Shown: positions 9,652 through 18,955, counted from the first letter of the stretch. The stretch: 64,000 bases of DNA from Planktothrix agardhii NIES-204 (GCA_003609755.1 AP017991.1:248001-312000), one strand, 5' to 3'. Program-made: numbers and translations. The notes: generated by a model from the sequence alone, not told the origin.

Positions 9652-11220
9652 TTAACCAATACTCGCTAACTCTTTTCCCCGACCCAAGGGTACATTTAAG
9701 GCTTCTTCTAAAGGTGCTCGTCCTAACTTTTCCTCTAAAATATCCATCACCGTCCGTCCAAAATCATTGGAGTTTCGCTTCCAGGCTTCTAAACAGATTT
9801 CTCCAAAAAATGATCCTAAAGGTTCAGGATTCCAGAGTAACTTTCTCGCCGTCCAAGGCATTAAACTCATAGGATCATACCCTGGTTTTAATATCTGTTT
9901 CTTAAAGGCATATTCCTCTAAATGGGTATGGGGTTGTAACCCGATAAAGAAAATTGCAGGTTCGACTTTATCCGCCCCGAAAATAGCCTCTAATTCTCGA
10001 TGGTAAGCAATTGTTTGACGAATGGTTTCAAAGGTTTCATCAATCACATTAAAAGAATAATTCACTGAAACCAAATCATTAAATCCGGCAGCTTTTAAAT
10101 CTCGACAATTTTCTAAAACCACCCGCAAATTATACCCCATCCGCATTTTTCTAACTAATTCCTGCGAACCACTGGTAATCCCAATTTCAAAATAATTCAT
10201 CCCAGTTTTAGCCATTAAATCACATAATTCTGGGGTTAAATTATCTGCGCGAATATAAGCCGCCCAGTGAATATCAGTCATCCCAGAATCAAGGATTTTC
10301 TGTAATAATTCCACCGCATCACTAATAAACTTACGGGCGGGAATAAATTGAGCATCGGTAAACCAAAAATTTCTAATTCCCCGTTGATAAAGTTGTTGAA
10401 TTTCTGCCACCACTTCATCAGCGGGATTAATTCTAACTTTTTTCCCTTCAATAACGGTATAGATACAATAACAACAACTATGCGGACACCCCCGTTTGGT
10501 TTGGACTCCAATATAAAAGTCTTGATCTTGAAAATAATATTGAAATTCTGGCCAGATGGTTTCAATATAATCGTAATTACAAGCAGTTTTTTCAAAATTC
10601 ATGGGTTGTTCATGAATTAAGCGATCGCGAGGCGTCGTTTCTCCGACAATATAACAACGTTCATCGGCTAAATCTTCCCCTCTCAATAGCCTTTCTAATA
10701 AACTTTCTCCTTCTCCCACCGAAACAATACTTCCTTTGGGCAAACTCTTTCCTAACTGTTCATAAAAAACACTGACCGCTCCGCCTCCAACGACAACCCG
10801 CGCCTGGGGATTATAACGTTGAGAACGGGATAATCCCCGTTTAATTAGTCCTAAATTCTGCCAAAGTTCCGTATAGTAGGAAGTGGCTAACCGTAATCCT
10901 CCTAAAGCTCCTCTTAATTTAATTAAAGGGTTTTTAGCATAATAAAATTCAAAGGCATTTTGTAGAGGATTTCCACCCCGTCCCCCCACGGGGGCATAAA
11001 TTTGAATATCTCGCCAAGAAAAGACTAATAATGTGGGTTGAAACTCATCCACACAGGCATCCAATGTGGCGGCGTAGTCCAGAGGAGGAACTGCCCCTAA
11101 GTCAAAAATGCGCTGTTGGACGGTGGGAAATAGCTTGTGAACGTGGTCGGACAGGTAAACCACCCCAATCGGGAAAATCGGGTTACAAGGAAGGCGGACG
11201 TAAAGAATTTTATCTTCCAT
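9652..11220 (-). CDS. B12-binding-domain/radical SAM protein, PSII high-light acclimation type
   Basis: The 522-residue protein has an N-terminal cobalamin-binding-like Rossmann region (about 1-190, with VVVGGGAVS) and a radical SAM core. Its cluster motif TKRGCPHSCCYC places the three iron-sulfur cysteines at 245, 249 and 252. Later segments (FEIGITSGSQELVRKM, VSVNYSFNVIDET) are typical of this superfamily. It matches a cyanobacterial family annotated as photosystem II high light acclimation radical SAM protein. The substrate is unknown; the photosynthetic link comes from the family name, not from this sequence. The gene is monocistronic. Confidence 0.65.
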   Translation of the reverse strand: MEDKILYVRLPCNPIFPIGVVYLSDHVHKLFPTVQQRIFDLGAVPPLDYAATLDACVDEFQPTLLVFSWRDIQIYAPVGGRGGNPLQNAFEFYYAKNPLIKLRGALGGLRLATSYYTELWQNLGLIKRGLSRSQRYNPQARVVVGGGAVSVFYEQLGKSLPKGSIVSVGEGESLLERLLRGEDLADERCYIVGETTPRDRLIHEQPMNFEKTACNYDYIETIWPEFQYYFQDQDFYIGVQTKRGCPHSCCYCIYTVIEGKKVRINPADEVVAEIQQLYQRGIRNFWFTDAQFIPARKFISDAVELLQKILDSGMTDIHWAAYIRADNLTPELCDLMAKTGMNYFEIGITSGSQELVRKMRMGYNLRVVLENCRDLKAAGFNDLVSVNYSFNVIDETFETIRQTIAYHRELEAIFGADKVEPAIFFIGLQPHTHLEEYAFKKQILKPGYDPMSLMPWTARKLLWNPEPLGSFFGEICLEAWKRNSNDFGRTVMDILEEKLGRAPLEEALNVPLGRGKELASIG

Positions 11221-11222
11221 GA

Positions 11223-11599
11223 TGCTGTTGTGCGTCGGGCGGGATTTGGGTTGAAATCGGTGAATTTATATCGACTTTGCTTAAGATTCCTTAACAATAT
11301 AACAAATTTTCCGCCCTTTAGGGTCACGAATCTGAGAAATTCCTTAAGTTTCAATAATTTCAATAAGTCGATGGGACAAGGAACAACCGATCTCTACCAT
11401 ACCTATCCGAAGGTTTTGAAGGTCTATTTTTGGAAATAATTTCTTCAAAATCAGCTAAAACCAGTGAATTGACTAAAAATTTTGGCTCGATGAGTATAAT
11501 TAGGGATTGGTAGTCGGGGTTACAACCAACTGGGATCAACAAATGTTAACGTAACGATTAGTCAGTAAAACGTTTAGCTTAAAGCCCCCAGATTCAGAT
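11223..11599. other. Intergenic region between divergent genes
   Basis: No credible gene is seen in these 377 bases; short open frames on both strands lack family resemblance. The only visible signals are a TTGACT at 11469-11474 and a TATAAT at 11495-11500. Confidence 0.5.
11469..11500 (+). promoter_or_regulatory. Possible promoter for the DUF1830 gene
   Basis: TTGACT and TATAAT are separated by 20 bases, longer than optimal, about 100 bases before the DUF1830 start. Confidence 0.35.
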
Positions 11600-11974
11600 A
11601 TGGCTCAAATTCTTGATCCCCTACCGTCAAATAGTTCTGGTCGAATTTTGTGCTGCTATGTCAATGCTACCAGCCATATTCAGATCGCTCGGATCACCAA
11701 TGTCCCCAATTGGTACTTTGAGCGGGTGGTATTCCCAGGACAACGCTTAGTTTTTGAAGCGATTCCACAAGCAACTTTAGAAATCCATACTGGAAGTATG
11801 GCGAGCGCAATTATTGCTGATAATATTCCTTGTGATCGGCTCCAGATTGATCAACAGTCTATCAGCTATGAGGATAAACCGTTAACTCCAAATCCTCAAT
11901 CCAGAAATTTTGCCAATAAGCGTACAGTTAAACAGGAACCTTTAACCACTCCGGCTTTAACTTCTGTTGATTAA
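11600..11974 (+). CDS. DUF1830 family protein
   Basis: This 124-residue protein is a cyanobacterial family member recognisable by RILCCYVNATSHIQIARI and PNWYFERVVFPGQRLVFEA, which form a small beta-rich domain in the first 85 residues. The remaining 40 residues are low-complexity and polar. There is no signal peptide or membrane helix. Its function is not known. It stands alone, divergent from the radical SAM gene. Confidence 0.75.
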   Translation: MAQILDPLPSNSSGRILCCYVNATSHIQIARITNVPNWYFERVVFPGQRLVFEAIPQATLEIHTGSMASAIIADNIPCDRLQIDQQSISYEDKPLTPNPQSRNFANKRTVKQEPLTTPALTSVD

Positions 11975-12219
11975 TTTACAAAAAAACGATAATAAAATCA
12001 TCTCAAAATTCACCGGAGAGATTCCACTGCGACTTACAAAATCGTGGTGGAATTTCTGAAGGTTAAGTAGGTGGGCGAGAAAATCAACAAGTATGTAACG
12101 AAAAGTTAACTTGGTTGTGGCTCCGAGTGAAATTTCATCCGTTGTGTGCTGTAGTTTCCTCTTTCTGCCTACCTACTTATTTCGATATAATGAATGTATT
12201 AATTGGGCTAAGTTGATAT

Positions 12220-12843
12220 ATGGCAATCGCAACCGACCGACCAATTCAACAGAAAGCACTCAGCTTTGACGAGTTTCTCATCCGTTATCGTGACGATAAC
12301 CGTTATGAACTTATTGATGGAGATATATTTGACTTGGAACCAACAGGCTTGCATGAAGAAGTTGCAGCTTTTATTACCACAAAGGTATGCGTCCAGATTG
12401 ACCAAATGGGATGGCCTTGGTTTGTGCTTCAGCGAGGACTTATTCGCCCTTCTAACATTGGAATGACTGCATTTCGACCTGATGTGGCAGTTATTGATCG
12501 CCATGAGCTTACTAAAGAACCAATTTGGAATGAGCAGTCAATTCTGACATTAGGCAGTTCAATTAAATTTGTAGCGGAAGTTGTGAGTAGCAACTGGCAA
12601 AATGATTATGCCCGTAAAGTTGAAGACTATGCAACTCTGGGTATTCCCGAATATTGGATTGCTGACTATGCCGGATTGGGAGGGGTTCGACATATTGGGA
12701 AGTCCAAACAGCCTACTCTCTCTATCTGCACACTAGCAAATGGAGAGTATGAAATTCAGCAATTCCGTGGCAATCAGATAGTTATTTCGACTACTTTCCC
12801 TAACCTAAAATTGACAGCCGCAGAAATTTTGAAGACTTTTTAA
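12220..12843 (+). CDS. Uma2 family nuclease-fold protein (DUF820), copy 1
   Basis: The 207 residues show the family pattern: RYELIDGDIFDLEP at the N-terminus, FRPDVAVID (acidic PD residue), then AEVVSSN with a K and Y in KVEDYATLGIPEYWIAD. The fold is PD-(D/E)XK nuclease-like. No confirmed cellular role is known for the large cyanobacterial Uma2 expansion; it is often tied to mobile or selfish behaviour. This is one of four copies in the window. It lies alone after a 245-base gap with no clear signals. Confidence 0.85.
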   Translation: MAIATDRPIQQKALSFDEFLIRYRDDNRYELIDGDIFDLEPTGLHEEVAAFITTKVCVQIDQMGWPWFVLQRGLIRPSNIGMTAFRPDVAVIDRHELTKEPIWNEQSILTLGSSIKFVAEVVSSNWQNDYARKVEDYATLGIPEYWIADYAGLGGVRHIGKSKQPTLSICTLANGEYEIQQFRGNQIVISTTFPNLKLTAAEILKTF

Positions 12844-13040
12844 ATAGCGATCGCCTAATCGCAAACTTGAGAAGATTATTGTTGAAGCGATCGCCAAAGT
12901 TAAGAATTGAGAAGCGATCGGGGCATAACAAATCATTGGATAGGACAAAGTTATGGTATTTTGGTTGAGAGCGAAAGTATTGTTACATGGTAGAGTTTAA
13001 TCCCGCCTACCTACTTAATCAATTTAAAATCTGTTTAAAA

Positions 13041-13610
13041 ATGACTGTTGAAACAGTAGAATCCGTAGCGTTATCTAGTCCAATTGTATTTCGCCTGTCT
13101 CCCATTATTAGAATCACGCTGTTAAGTTTATATGCGGTGTTGATGATCCCCTTACCTTTTTTGTCAAAAGCGGTTAATGCTCCCGTTTCTCCGATGTTAC
13201 TTTGGCTAGGAATTGGGATCGGAGCGATCGCCCTATCAGCACTTTTAACAGAAAGAGTAATAGTAGATAATGAGGGGATTAAGGTGAGTTATGTTCCTTG
13301 GTTTACTCTGATATTCCGTCGGGGTTGGTCATTACCGTGGAATCAGATCAAAGCATTGAAACCTAGAACCACCGGACAAGGAGGACTGGTTTATTATTTC
13401 GTTAGCCACACAGGAGAAGGCTATTTACTCCCGATGCGAATGGCTGGGTTTGCCAAGTTTGTGGGAATAGTACAAGAAAAAACAGGAATTGATACAACCG
13501 ATGTCCGTCCGTTGGCTCAACCCTGGATGTATTTTATTTTATTTGGCTGTAGTTTATTATTGGGCTTAGTGGATATTTGGACAATTTCCACCGCCCTCAC
13601 CCTGAAATAA
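13041..13610 (+). CDS. Conserved cyanobacterial membrane protein
   Basis: The start is set at the ATG at 13041 (MTVETVESVALSS), giving 189 residues, because the 18 residues added by the earlier ATG at 12987 look non-conserved. Hydrophobic segments lie at about residues 25-43, 50-65 and 165-183. Between them is a soluble region resembling a small PH-like bacterial domain (LTERVIVDNEGIKVSYVPWF, LPWNQIKALKP). No enzymatic motif is seen. It converges with the response-regulator gene across a perfect inverted repeat. Confidence 0.6.
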   Translation: MTVETVESVALSSPIVFRLSPIIRITLLSLYAVLMIPLPFLSKAVNAPVSPMLLWLGIGIGAIALSALLTERVIVDNEGIKVSYVPWFTLIFRRGWSLPWNQIKALKPRTTGQGGLVYYFVSHTGEGYLLPMRMAGFAKFVGIVQEKTGIDTTDVRPLAQPWMYFILFGCSLLLGLVDIWTISTALTLK

Positions 13611-13623
13611 TCCCCAGAGAATA

Positions 13624-13663
13624 GGGAATAATCAAAGTTAAGGATTAGATTTTGATTATTCCC
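13624..13663. terminator. Inverted repeat between convergent genes, likely bidirectional terminator
   Basis: A perfect 13-base inverted repeat (GGGAATAATCAAA at 13624-13636, TTTGATTATTCCC at 13651-13663) with a 14-base loop lies just after the membrane-protein stop and just after the response-regulator stop on the other strand. Both arms are T/A rich, but there is no long U tract. Confidence 0.6.
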
Positions 13664-13678
13664 AGAATCCCGATCAGA

Positions 13679-14443
13679 TCAAGCACTACTCTCTGTTTTC
13701 ACCCCTCGAATGGGTGGATATTTACCATTGAGTCTAACGGTACGAACCGTTTCGGCTTTCAGAATTTCTAAATTGAGACGATAGCCAATATTCCGAACAG
13801 TTTGGATTAAATTCGGTTGGCGAGGGTCAGTTTCTAACTTTTTCCGTAACGAAAGAACATGGGTATCAATCGTGCGAGGATTATCAATAGCATCTGGCCA
13901 AGCTCGTCGTAATAGTTCTGAACGAGTCAAGGGTTCTCCACAGGCTTGAGCGAGAACATAGAGCAGACTATATTCCTGGGGAGTCAGTTCAATTAATTGA
14001 CTCTGTAAGCGTACGCGACGCTGTACCAAGTCAATTTTCAGAGATCCATAATCCAAGGTGGTTGGCGGAACAATGGTGCGACTACGGCGCATTAAGGATT
14101 CTGTCCTCGCCAAAAACTCCTGCATTCCAAAAGGTTTTGCTAAATAGTCATCAGCACCCGCCCTCAAGCCCCGGACAATATCGGATTCCGTTGTGCGAGA
14201 CGATAACATCAGAATTAAAGATTGTCGCTGTTGCTGAAGCCATTGGCAAAATTCTAAACTATTTCCCTCTGGTAATTCAGCGTCCAAAATCACTAAATTG
14301 GGTTGATGAGCATAGAAGATATCCCTTGCATTCTGCAAATCAGCAGCCTGATGAACCAAATAACCGACGTGCTGTAAATGCCAACCCAAGAGCGACCGTA
14401 AATGCGGGTTTCCCTCAATAATTGAAATACAAGCAGATCCCAC
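13679..14443 (-). CDS. OmpR/PhoB-family response regulator
   Basis: The 254-residue two-domain regulator starts at GTG. The receiver domain (1-120) has phospho-acceptor Asp54 (VILDAELPE), a Ser pair at 81-82 and Lys103 (YLAKPFG). The acidic pocket is reduced to IIEGNP, with only Glu10 where most receivers have two acidic residues. The winged-helix DNA-binding domain (about 130-225) contains LTPQEYSLLYVLAQ and RTIDTHVLSLRKKLE. No sensor kinase is adjacent, so the signal is unknown. It belongs to a cyanobacterial orphan group; identity with NblR (atypical, phosphorylation-independent in Synechococcus) is possible but not shown. Confidence 0.85.
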   Translation of the reverse strand: MGSACISIIEGNPHLRSLLGWHLQHVGYLVHQAADLQNARDIFYAHQPNLVILDAELPEGNSLEFCQWLQQQRQSLILMLSSRTTESDIVRGLRAGADDYLAKPFGMQEFLARTESLMRRSRTIVPPTTLDYGSLKIDLVQRRVRLQSQLIELTPQEYSLLYVLAQACGEPLTRSELLRRAWPDAIDNPRTIDTHVLSLRKKLETDPRQPNLIQTVRNIGYRLNLEILKAETVRTVRLNGKYPPIRGVKTESSA

Positions 14444-14684
14444 GAATGCGAGCTTCCTTCTTCAATGTTGAGTTTAAGAGTAACAGGGTAATCTTTCTGA
14501 TTTTGTAGCTACTGTTACCTCCCCATAACCTTAATACTCAAAAGTATCAAAGCCAACCGGGGTAATTTTGATTTGAAGTTAAGATAGAAAGAGCTAACAT
14601 AAGGATAGACGAGTCTTATTCTCGGAATCGGGCCCCAACCTCCTAATTCAGTCCAGTAATCACCCATTAAACCCCATTCAAACC

Positions 14685-14933
14685 ATGCTTCAGGACACCT
14701 TAACGATTCGCCATTATCAGAAACTTACCGATGCCCTCGTCGAGATGTGGAACCGAGGTTATCGTTATGATGATCTCAGGTTATATTTAGACGGTTACTT
14801 AGCCGCCCTCAGACACACGAATGGCTTAGAACCCTATTTAATTAGTCGTTTGGAGGAAGAAGCGACTCGATATATTTACGACCCCTCAAATTTTGAAATG
14901 CCGATGCCTCAACGTCAAGTCGATTATTATTAA
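14685..14933 (+). CDS. Small cyanobacterial protein, DUF6761-like
   Basis: The 82 residues (TIRHYQKLTDALVEMWNRGYRYDDLRLYLDGYLAALRH region) are strongly helical and typical of a widely conserved cyanobacterial small protein. There is no signal peptide or cysteine. It is monocistronic. The DUF assignment is from memory and the function is unknown. Confidence 0.65.
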   Translation: MLQDTLTIRHYQKLTDALVEMWNRGYRYDDLRLYLDGYLAALRHTNGLEPYLISRLEEEATRYIYDPSNFEMPMPQRQVDYY

Positions 14934-14951
14934 CTTAGAAAGTCACCCAAA

Positions 14952-15026
14952 GGTTTGGGAATAGGGGAAAACGGGATAGAGGGTTAGGGAGGAATCAACT
15001 CCAACCCAAACCCTATACCCAAAACC
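14952..15026. terminator. Imperfect inverted repeat between convergent genes
   Basis: GGTTTGGGAATAGGG (14952-14966) pairs imperfectly with CCCTATACCCAAAACC (15011-15026) across a long loop that itself contains complementary G- and C-rich blocks. It lies between the DUF6761-like gene and grxD, which converge. Confidence 0.35.
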
Positions 15027-15037
15027 CCACAACCGTT

Positions 15038-15361
15038 TTATGAAGCAAAAGTGACTTCTACAAGTTGCTGTAACTCACCTTTTTGATATAGTTCAATCAG
15101 CACATCAGAACCGCCAACAAACTTGCCGTTAATATAGACCTGGGGAATCGTCGGCCAGTTGGAATAATCTTTAATCCCTTGGCGAATTTCAGAATCTTCT
15201 AAAACATCTAGGGTTTCAAAAGGAACCCCCAAACTATTTAAAATCTGTACAACATTATTAGAAAAACCGCACATTGGCATGAGCTTTGTTCCCTTCATAA
15301 AAACAAAGACTTTGTTTTTCGTGATCAGATCTTTAATTTTTTCCTGTGGGTCTGTCGTCAT
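15038..15361 (-). CDS. grxD: Monothiol glutaredoxin (Grx4/GrxD family)
   Basis: The 107-residue protein has the CGFS active site (Cys31 in MPMCGFSNN), the TIPQVY cis-proline loop ([11 protein letters not shown]) and the GGSD glutathione-binding motif. CGFS glutaredoxins bind and transfer [2Fe-2S] clusters with glutathione and work in iron sensing and Fe-S delivery. A BolA-family gene lies 129 bases upstream on the same strand. BolA-Grx pairs form mixed cluster-binding complexes, so the two probably act together. Confidence 0.95.
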   Translation of the reverse strand: MTTDPQEKIKDLITKNKVFVFMKGTKLMPMCGFSNNVVQILNSLGVPFETLDVLEDSEIRQGIKDYSNWPTIPQVYINGKFVGGSDVLIELYQKGELQQLVEVTFAS

Positions 15362-15490
15362 GGTTTATTAATAAAATGAGGTAGGTTTGGATAGGTTAAT
15401 TGATCGGCAAAACGATCATAGAATCCCAGATTTGAGTCTAACTGATTTCCAAGAATTTGGGCGTTAAGCTAGATCGGAGTTTAGGTACAA

Positions 15491-15754
15491 TTAAGCCCCA
15501 GAACTGGCTTTTGCCCAATCTTGGGGGGTGTAGGTCTTTAATGCTAAAGCATGAATAGCTTCGGTAGCCATTGCTTCCTTAACAGCTTTGTAAACCATTT
15601 GGTGTTGTTCTACTAAAGTCTTGTCTTCAAATTCAGCAGACACCACAATTGCTTGTAAATGGTCACCTCCGCCCAAATCTTGTACTTGAACCACCGCATT
15701 AGGTAATTCTGACTTAATCATTGCTTCAACTTGATTCAGTGTAATCATTGCCAT
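15491..15754 (-). CDS. BolA family protein
   Basis: The 87-residue protein starts at the ATG at 15754, chosen because AGG lies 8 bases before it; an ATG at 15748 is also possible. It has the class II KH-like BolA fold: [30 protein letters not shown], with the conserved VEQHQ..VY and histidine near [10 protein letters not shown]. BolA proteins bind CGFS glutaredoxins through a shared [2Fe-2S] cluster, and the gene sits directly upstream of grxD. Confidence 0.9.
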   Translation of the reverse strand: MAMITLNQVEAMIKSELPNAVVQVQDLGGGDHLQAIVVSAEFEDKTLVEQHQMVYKAVKEAMATEAIHALALKTYTPQDWAKASSGA

Positions 15755-15794
15755 TCCCAAACCTTAGTAGATGTAAATATTTTAGAGGAAACAG

Positions 15795-15826
15795 GAGTCA
15801 GAAGTCAGAAGTCAGAAGTCAGAAGT
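15795..15826. repeat. Heptanucleotide tandem repeat (GTCAGAA)
   Basis: Four direct copies of a GTCAGAA/AGAAGTC heptamer occur upstream of the bolA start. It is a short tandem repeated repetitive sequence of the cyanobacterial type. Confidence 0.8.
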
Positions 15827-15834
15827 TAATGATT

Positions 15835-15882
15835 TCTCCCCCTGCCCCCCTGCTCCCCCTGCCCCCCTGCTCCCCCTGCTCT
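15835..15882. repeat. CCCCCTGCT/CCCCCTGCC low-complexity repeat
   Basis: Alternating CCCCCTGCC and CCCCTGCTC units directly follow the heptamer array and run up to the stop codon of the next minus-strand gene. Confidence 0.75.
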
Positions 15883-15883
15883 C

Positions 15884-16549
15884 TTATTGCGCCGCAGTCG
15901 GTGGAGTTGTTTCACTACCAACCCGGGGGAAGGGGTCAGTCACAAATCCTAATTCTAGTAATTGTTGATAAGCTTTTTTGCCTAAGTCCCGGGTGGGGGC
16001 TTGGGAGCGGATAATTTGAATTAACAGAGGGACAGCCAATTCCGGTTGATTTTTGGCTCGGTGGAGTAGGGCTAACTGATAGGTGGCGGTATCGCGCATT
16101 TGTGCCGTGTCCCGGGCTGAATTGCGAAAACCATCGGCAATTCGGTTATCAACCCCAGAAAAACTACCCGCTAACTGTTGATAAAAATTAGATAACTGGT
16201 TAAAAACTTGACGAGCTTCCTGGAATTTTTTTTCTGCATCGGCATAATTTTCACGGCCAACGGCGCTATCAGCTTCTTGCATCAGCCGTTTTCCGCCCTC
16301 AATACTCAAAAAACTGCTATCTAAGGACAAAGGACGAATATCATTAGGATTGAGAGGCGCCAAATCACCCGATGGCTGGGCTTCTGGTGTTGCTGTTTCA
16401 TCCCCCATCTGTACATTCCCCTGGGCGACAGTTGGAGAAGATTCTTGAGCATTAATCCGAAACGGCAACAAGACACCCCAAGCCACCATTAAGGGGATAG
16501 ACAGATAAGCTGTAAGTCGAAGGAAGCTAACAGTTCCAGAGGATACCAT
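15884..16549 (-). CDS. Secreted or membrane-anchored hypothetical protein, helical-repeat type
   Basis: The 221 residues begin with a signal peptide or single membrane segment (about 8-35, ending near RINAQES). A low-complexity linker rich in P, T and E follows, then a helical region (about 80-205) with TPR-like periodicity (EENYADAEKKFQEARQVFNQL, ATYQLALLHRAKNQPELAVPLL). No catalytic motif is visible. It probably sits in the periplasm as a binding or scaffold protein. The family is not known to me beyond general cyanobacterial occurrence. Confidence 0.6.
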   Translation of the reverse strand: MVSSGTVSFLRLTAYLSIPLMVAWGVLLPFRINAQESSPTVAQGNVQMGDETATPEAQPSGDLAPLNPNDIRPLSLDSSFLSIEGGKRLMQEADSAVGRENYADAEKKFQEARQVFNQLSNFYQQLAGSFSGVDNRIADGFRNSARDTAQMRDTATYQLALLHRAKNQPELAVPLLIQIIRSQAPTRDLGKKAYQQLLELGFVTDPFPRVGSETTPPTAAQ

Positions 16550-16788
16550 GACTCAATTTCGCGAACGCGATAGAAAAAAACATTAAACTTCATGGATTTT
16601 ATCATTAATCTTGAGCAATCCCATACTGTGCGAATAACCTGATCCACTGCGATCCCGATACGGGTTATATTTTTTGTCAGGGGTGGGGATAATGAATCGA
16701 CGGATTTTCCCCTACACCCTTGAGAATAAATCGATCTGAAAATTCTGAATCCAGATTTAAACTTTTAAGGAGAAAGGATAGATTAAAT

Positions 16789-18909
16789 ATGACATCATCA
16801 GTTGATCCATCAAACGTTCCCCAACAAAACTATCAAGGCATTGGCGTTCCTGATAGCAGTATCGGCTTTGTTTTACAACGGGGAGGCGAAGAATTAATCC
16901 TGAACAAAGTCCCTGACCGCTTTACGGTGCAATTGTCCTCCCCTAACACCCAACTCAAAGATTTACCGCAACCTCCAATTCCCATCCAACACGCCAATAG
17001 TGTTCCTCCTGCCTTAGAGGAATTACAAGTCGCCTCTGAGCAACTGGATGAAGCGATGGAATTAGCCCGGAATTCTGAGAATATTAACTTTGCTAGTCAT
17101 GTTTACCAACTCGATAGTGACCCTAGCTCCGTCGTCTATTTAACCGATCAGCTTACCATTCAGTTTAAAGAAGAAATTGATTCCTCAACCCGAGCGTCTA
17201 TTGTTTCAGAATTTGGATTAAAAGAGTTAAAACCCATTGACGGTTTACCCTATGGTTTTGTTTATGAAATGACATCTAATTCCTCTGAGAATCCTCTGAA
17301 AATTACGAATCGTTTAACCCGTAATCCTCAAGTTTTACTAGCTGAACCTAATATTGTGATTAGAAGTCAGCCCTGTTATGTTCCTCGTGATTCTTTATAT
17401 AATAAGCAATGGTATCTCAACCATAATGGGGGCAACCAACTCGCACCAGGTTCCCATATTTCCAGCGAAAAAGCCTGGGATATTACCCGGGGAGTTCGTT
17501 CTGTGGTAGTGGCTATTAGTGATGATTCTGTAGACATCAATCACCCAGATTTCCAAGGAGTCGGGAAAATTGTTGCCCCCTTAGACTTAAAAGACAAAGA
17601 TAATCTTCCGCTTCCAGAAGTCCCTACGGATAATCATGGAACCGCTTGTGCCGGGGTAGCGGTGGCTGAAGAAAACGGAGTAGGAATTGTCGGGGTAGCT
17701 CCCGGTTGTGCCCTAATGCCAATTCGGACAACGGGATTTTTAGATGATGAATCGGTGGAACAGATTTTTAATTGGGCCATTGATAAGGGGGCGGCGGTGA
17801 TTTCCTGTAGTTGGGGGGCGAGTGCGATTTATTTTCCCCTTTCGGCCCGACAAAAAGCAGCGATTAGTAAAGCCGTAACCAAGGGTCGTAAAGGCAAAGG
17901 TTGTGTAGTGGTTTTTGCCGCTGGAAATGCCAATCGTCCGGTGAATGGTATGCTCGATGAATCCGGTTGGCCGAATGATATTATTAGCGGTCGGGTGAAA
18001 TGGTTGGCTGGATTTGCGGTTCATCCCGATGTGATTACGGTTTCTGCTTCTAATAGTTTGGGTAAAAAATCTGCTTATAGTAACTGGGGAGTTGGGGTTT
18101 CAGTCTGTGCTCCGAGTAATAATGTGCCTCCGGGGATGTGGTTACAGGAAACGGGCTATATCGGTACGCCTCCAGTCCTGAAGGGGACGTTGCCCGGTTT
18201 GGGGGTCTTTACTACTGACCGCACGGGAGCCGGAGGTTATGATCCATCGGATTTTACGCCCTATTTTGGGGGTACATCAAGTGCAACTCCGGTGGTGGCT
18301 GGGGTGGCGGCTTTAGTGTTATCGGTGAATCCGACCTTAACGGCCCAGGAAGTTCGCCGAATTCTTGAACAAAGTGCGGATAAAATTGTGGATTCTGATC
18401 CTGATCCTCAGTTGGGAATTCGGATGGGAAATTATGATAAAAATGGCTATTCTCAATGGTTTGGCTATGGCAAAGTTAATGCGTTTAAAGCTGTGGAAAT
18501 GGCACAAAATAGACGCATGGTGCAGCAACAAATTTCTCGGAATATTTCCCAAGAAAATAGTCAAAGTGTTGAGATTCCTGATAATAACCCAAATGGGGTT
18601 AGTAGTTCAATTGCGATTACGGAAACCAGTCCGATTCAGGATATTCAGGTAACGGTAGAAATTCAACATAGTTTCTTGGGGGATATTGAGGTTTGGTTAG
18701 TTGCACCTAATGGAGATCAGGTATTACTTCAAAATCGAACTTTAGGGATTAAAACTCAGTTGAAAACCACCTATAACTTACAAAATACAATATATTTGAG
18801 ACAATTTATCAATATTTCCGCCCAGGGAAATTGGCAGTTAAAAGTTGTCGATGCTATTCCTGAGAATACCGGAATTCTCAAATACTGGAAACTGGATTTA
18901 GGATTGTAA
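16789..18909 (+). CDS. Subtilisin-like serine protease (S8) with P-domain
   Basis: The start is the ATG at 16789, with AAGGAG and AAAGGA upstream; 706 residues. An N-terminal propeptide-like region (about 110-200) precedes the S8 catalytic domain. The triad is Asp245 (in SDDSVDINHPDF), His283 (DNHGTACAG) and Ser497 (GGTSSATP), with oxyanion Asn380 (FAAGNAN). The last 110 residues form a proprotein-convertase P-domain (HSFLGDIEVWLVAPNG, GNWQLKVVD). No classical signal peptide is evident, so the export route is unclear. Cyanobacterial relatives include calcium-dependent proteases. It is followed by an intrinsic terminator. Confidence 0.9.
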   Translation: MTSSVDPSNVPQQNYQGIGVPDSSIGFVLQRGGEELILNKVPDRFTVQLSSPNTQLKDLPQPPIPIQHANSVPPALEELQVASEQLDEAMELARNSENINFASHVYQLDSDPSSVVYLTDQLTIQFKEEIDSSTRASIVSEFGLKELKPIDGLPYGFVYEMTSNSSENPLKITNRLTRNPQVLLAEPNIVIRSQPCYVPRDSLYNKQWYLNHNGGNQLAPGSHISSEKAWDITRGVRSVVVAISDDSVDINHPDFQGVGKIVAPLDLKDKDNLPLPEVPTDNHGTACAGVAVAEENGVGIVGVAPGCALMPIRTTGFLDDESVEQIFNWAIDKGAAVISCSWGASAIYFPLSARQKAAISKAVTKGRKGKGCVVVFAAGNANRPVNGMLDESGWPNDIISGRVKWLAGFAVHPDVITVSASNSLGKKSAYSNWGVGVSVCAPSNNVPPGMWLQETGYIGTPPVLKGTLPGLGVFTTDRTGAGGYDPSDFTPYFGGTSSATPVVAGVAALVLSVNPTLTAQEVRRILEQSADKIVDSDPDPQLGIRMGNYDKNGYSQWFGYGKVNAFKAVEMAQNRRMVQQQISRNISQENSQSVEIPDNNPNGVSSSIAITETSPIQDIQVTVEIQHSFLGDIEVWLVAPNGDQVLLQNRTLGIKTQLKTTYNLQNTIYLRQFINISAQGNWQLKVVDAIPENTGILKYWKLDLGL

Positions 18910-18916
18910 TTCTACA

Positions 18917-18955
18917 GAAACCAGGTTTTTCTCAAGAAGCCTGGTTTCTCATTTT
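18917..18955 (+). terminator. Terminator after the subtilase gene
   Basis: GAAACCAGG (18917-18925) and CCTGGTTTC (18940-18948) form a 9-base stem followed by TCATTTT, 7 bases after the stop codon. The GAAACC-GG-TTTC text resembles a common cyanobacterial dispersed hairpin, also glimpsed near 20015. Confidence 0.75.

Noticed and set aside
10278-10620. Pair of overlapping open frames inside the radical SAM gene
   Set aside because: Shadows of the real gene in other frames; no independent start signals or family match.
15835-15882. CRISPR-like direct repeats
   Set aside because: Units are 9 bases and contiguous, with no spacers; this is low-complexity DNA.
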